Assembly: GCA_964477875.1 (NCBI GenBank)
Contig: CAYZFR010000201.1
Span: forward strand, 1 to 7,097
Direction: 5' to 3'
DNA length: 7,097 nt
Origin: Kuafuiihalomonas sp964477875
Lineage (GTDB): Bacteria > Myxococcota > Kuafuiibacteriia > Kuafuiibacteriales > Kuafuiibacteriaceae
The notes under the pieces are model-generated. The model had not been told where the DNA came from. It saw only the letters and a program-made list of their open reading frames with translations, and searched no databases. Below are positions 6,837-7,097 of this stretch, one piece after another; positions within the stretch are counted from its first letter, which is position 1; each line of letters begins with the position of its first letter. The translations under genes and the position numbers were made by a program.

Positions 6837-7097
6837 ATCGGGCGTGCGCTGAGAGCTCTGGCACCGGAGGCCCCCGCGCCGAAGGCGATCGAAGAGATCT
6901 CGGGCCGCGGTCTTTGCGCCGACGTGGACGGTCACCGCGTCGTAGTGGGGCGACCCGATTTCGTCCGAGCGCACGGCGTGGGCGAAGTGGGCGACGTGCC
7001 TCCTTGGATGACGCCGGTCTGGGTGGCCGTCGATGGGCGGAACGGCACATCTGGTCTCCGTGGCTTTCTTTCGAGGCCAAGGCTCGGAGCCCCGGTA
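6837..7097 (+). pseudogene. P1B-type ATPase (CcoI/CopA-like) nucleotide-binding fragment fused to ccoN remnant
   Basis: The frame continues without a stop from the ccoN remnant into sequence resembling the nucleotide-binding domain of heavy-metal P-type ATPases: RALRALAPEAPAP, then EEISGRGLCADVDGHRVVVG, ending PVWVAVDGR. The His-Pro motif that normally sits just before this segment is absent, because the junction falls there (about 6834-6842). After VAVDGR (about 7038) the frame stops resembling the family and matching-looking residues (HLV, then FEAKAR) appear in other frames, suggesting small indels before the window ends. CcoI, the copper ATPase encoded in cco clusters, is the most natural source given the ccoN piece beside it. 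CopA is the alternative. No start of its own. Confidence 0.65.

Overview
The window is a high-GC bacterial stretch, read almost entirely on the + strand. Its core is a piece of the 3-hydroxypropionate CO2-fixation pathway. The 3' part of a propionyl-CoA synthase gene (pcs) overlaps by four bases a complete bifunctional malonyl-CoA reductase gene (mcr). Together these enzymes take malonyl-CoA to 3-hydroxypropionate and on to propionyl-CoA. They are the two signature enzymes of the Chloroflexus 3-hydroxypropionate bi-cycle, and also occur as a partial route in some other bacteria.

Layout: 1-1046 pcs (5' end outside the window); 1043-4759 mcr, interrupted by a 100-N scaffold gap that appears to be an assembly artefact; 4839-5513 a NicO-type nickel/cobalt membrane transporter; 5585-5599 a perfect palindromic Fur box; 5608-5868 bfd (bacterioferritin-associated ferredoxin); 5881-6360 bfr (bacterioferritin); 6362-7097 a broken, rearranged remnant of a cbb3 cytochrome oxidase cluster. 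In that remnant a damaged ccoN fragment is fused to a P1B-type (CcoI/CopA-like) ATPase fragment. A short direct repeat follows the stop codons of both mcr and the transporter gene.

The genes fall into three units. The first is the carbon unit pcs-mcr, translationally coupled. The second is a metal unit: a divalent-metal transporter, then a probably Fur-controlled iron-storage pair in which Bfr stores iron and Bfd delivers electrons to release it. The third is a respiratory remnant that is not functional as read.

Organism: the proteobacterial-style Fur box, bfd-bfr pair and cbb3 oxidase traces argue for a Gram-negative lineage outside classical Chloroflexus (proteobacterial or a related phylum), probably a draft or metagenome-derived genome given the N gap. 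This lineage guess is inference; no taxonomic marker gene is present.
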